Origin: Deltaproteobacteria bacterium
GTDB taxonomy: Bacteria; Desulfobacterota; Desulfobaccia; Desulfobaccales; 0-14-0-80-60-11
Assembly (NCBI GenBank): GCA_019308625.1
Contig: JAFDHU010000059.1
Location: 1 to 7,884 of the forward strand
Length of the DNA stretch: 7,884 nt
Reading direction: 5' to 3'
The notes beneath the pieces were generated by a model. It had not been told where the DNA came from. It made no database searches and saw nothing but the letters and a program-made list of their open reading frames with translations. Position numbers and translations under genes: made by a program. How positions within the stretch are numbered: position 1 is the first letter of the stretch; every line of letters starts with the position of its first letter. This document shows, piece by piece, positions 6,493 through 7,884 of this stretch.

Positions 6493-6610
6493 GCGGGAGA
6501 GATAGGAAAATCTGAAGCAGCGGCTAGAACCTGTGGCAAAAACCTGACCAGGGGGCCTGCCAAGTGCCGAAGTCGTGGACAAACATCAAAAAATTGATTA
6601 AGTAATCGGT
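6493..6610 (+). other. Intergenic region before the APC permease, with a small palindrome
   Basis: These 118 bp hold a TGGACA (6576-6581, five of six for a -35 box) but no good -10 at the right distance. GATTA-AG-TAATC (6596-6607), a 5-bp inverted repeat, lies three bases before the permease ATG and could be an operator half-site pair. No Shine-Dalgarno sequence is visible. A weak CAGG-GGG-CCTG stem lies at 6549-6559. No terminator with a T-tract is seen after the peptidase gene. Confidence 0.3.
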
Positions 6611-7884
6611 ATGTCGGACGCAGAACTGACCGCCTCTCCCACTTTGCGCCCCCCGACTCCGACTCCCGAGGAGCTCCTGGACGGTGAGGCCAGGAAGGAG
6701 CGCCTGGGTCCCTGGTACGCCACTGCCATCTGCGGCAATGACATCACTTCCTCCTGCCTCTATGTTTCAGCCATAGCTATCGTCTATGCCCAGGCCCTGG
6801 CCCCAGTGGTGCTTCTGATTGTGGCCGGTATCCTCTACCTCTATCGCAAAATCTACACCGAAGTGGTGGAGGCCCTGCCGCTGAATGGCGGCGCTTACAA
6901 CTGCCTGCTCAACTGCACCCGCAAGTTCACCGCCTCGGTGGCGGCCTGCTTTACGCTCCTGTCCTATCTGGCCACCGCGGTGATTTCCGCTAAAACCGCC
7001 TCCGAATACCTGAACAACCTGATTCCGTGGCTGCCGCCCCTGGAGGCCACCGCCATGGTGCTGGTCATCTTCGCCGGCCTCACCATCCTGGGAATCACCG
7101 AGTCGGCTAAAGTGGCCTTGGCCATCTTTATTATTCATTTGAGCACCCTGACGCTGTTTGTGCTCCTCTGCCTGCCCCCCGTGCTGTCCTCCCAAACCGT
7201 GTGGTTGGCCAACTGGCAGGCCCTGGTTACCGAGGTGGATTGGCCCAAGGCCCTCTTTTTCGGAGTGTCCGCGGCCATGCTGGGGGTCAGCGGCTTTGAG
7301 AGCTCGGCCAACTTTGTGGAACAGCAGCGCCACGGGGTCTTTCGTCTCACCCTGCGTAACATGTGGCTGGCGGTGACCATCTTCAACCCCCTCATCGCCT
7401 TGCTGGCCCTGGGAATCCTGCCCGTGCCGGAGATCATGGTGTATCAGGATGACCTGCTGTCCCGGCTGGGCTTCATGGTGGGCGGGCCGGTGGTCCACAA
7501 TCTCATCGTGGTGGACGCCTTCCTGGTGCTTTCCGGCGCAGTGCTCACCAGCTACGTAGGAGTCACCGGGCTGGTGCACCGCATGACCCTGGATCAGTGC
7601 TTCCCTCAGTTCTTCCTCAAGACCAACCGCCGGGGCACCTACCACCGCATCATTCTCGGATTCATGCTGCTGTGCATTTCCATCCTTTATCTCACCCGGG
7701 GCCGACTCCTCAGCCTGGCCGGAGTGTATACCATCTCCTTCCTCTCAGTGATGACCCTTTTCGGCATCGGCAATATCCTGCTCAAAATCAACCGCGGGGA
7801 GCTGAAACGCACCTACCGGGCCTCCTGGGCCACAGTGATTTTAGGGGTCGTAGCCACCTCCCTGGGGGTCATCGGCAACATCGT
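6611..7884 (+). CDS. APC-superfamily amino-acid permease, 3' end outside the window
   Basis: This is an integral inner-membrane transporter, open for 424 codons to the right edge. A polar N-terminus rich in Pro and Thr (residues 1-33) precedes TM1. TM1 contains CGNDITSS (41-48), where APC members have their unwound substrate-binding segment. EVVEALPLNGGAYNCLL (84-100) matches the conserved APC stretch after TM2, and GVSGFESSANFVEQQRHG (225-242) matches the TM6-loop segment with its GFE motif. At least nine further hydrophobic spans are visible. The ATG at 6611 is the only reasonable start, with TAA in frame four codons upstream. The substrate is probably an amino acid or a related amine and is undetermined. 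It is on the same strand as the peptidase but 118 bp away, so probably a separate unit. Some APC relatives carry a C-terminal soluble domain; that end is not visible. Confidence 0.88.
   Translation, partial: MSDAELTASPTLRPPTPTPEELLDGEARKERLGPWYATAICGNDITSSCLYVSAIAIVYAQALAPVVLLIVAGILYLYRKIYTEVVEALPLNGGAYNCLLNCTRKFTASVAACFTLLSYLATAVISAKTASEYLNNLIPWLPPLEATAMVLVIFAGLTILGITESAKVALAIFIIHLSTLTLFVLLCLPPVLSSQTVWLANWQALVTEVDWPKALFFGVSAAMLGVSGFESSANFVEQQRHGVFRLTLRNMWLAVTIFNPLIALLALGILPVPEIMVYQDDLLSRLGFMVGGPVVHNLIVVDAFLVLSGAVLTSYVGVTGLVHRMTLDQCFPQFFLKTNRRGTYHRIILGFMLLCISILYLTRGRLLSLAGVYTISFLSVMTLFGIGNILLKINRGELKRTYRASWATVILGVVATSLGVIGNI

Noticed and set aside
5665..6582. 305-codon minus-strand frame opposite the YgjP-like gene
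   Set aside because: It is an antisense shadow with no family resemblance. The plus strand encodes a protein with an intact zinc site.
6767..7645. 292-codon minus-strand frame opposite the APC permease
   Set aside because: It is His/Gly/Gln-rich shadow text. The plus strand is a continuous permease with APC motifs.

Overview
The window is a GC-rich chromosomal stretch from a Gram-negative bacterium. Protein style and gene set (a full periplasmic LIV-type ABC operon, a FabD and a YgjP-like peptidase) look most like a deltaproteobacterial or Desulfobacterota-type organism. That placement is an impression from the sequences and was not tested by any search.

Left end, minus strand (1-660): the N-terminal three quarters of a malonyl-CoA:ACP transacylase (fabD) that runs off the left edge. 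It is broken inside the window. A segment of about 85 nt that should lie between the N-terminal domain and the nucleophile motif is missing, and the two halves meet out of frame at a 5-base CAGCC sequence. Between fabD and the next gene (661-852) lie three consecutive strong GC-rich hairpins, overlapped by a run of G-tracts.

Centre, minus strand (853-5553): a complete five-gene high-affinity amino-acid-type ABC importer in the order livK-livH-livM-livG-livF (binding protein, two permeases, two ATPases). livH/livM abut and livM/livG overlap by four bases. livK is set apart from livH by a stable hairpin, and livF is set apart from livG by a 72-nt structured, repeat-like spacer. LivK would capture the substrate in the periplasm, LivH/LivM form the channel and LivG/LivF power it. 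The substrate is probably branched-chain amino acids or a related small molecule, but it cannot be fixed from sequence.

Right part, plus strand (5812-7884): divergent from livK across a 258-bp intergenic region is a YgjP-like (DUF45) zinc metallopeptidase with an intact HELTH motif. It is followed by an APC-superfamily amino-acid permease that runs off the right edge after 424 codons.

I see no CRISPR array, tRNA or rRNA, insertion sequence, phage gene or defence system. The locus is an ordinary transport and housekeeping region. The points worth a second look are the fabD lesion, the palindrome cluster and the intergenic structures of the liv operon.
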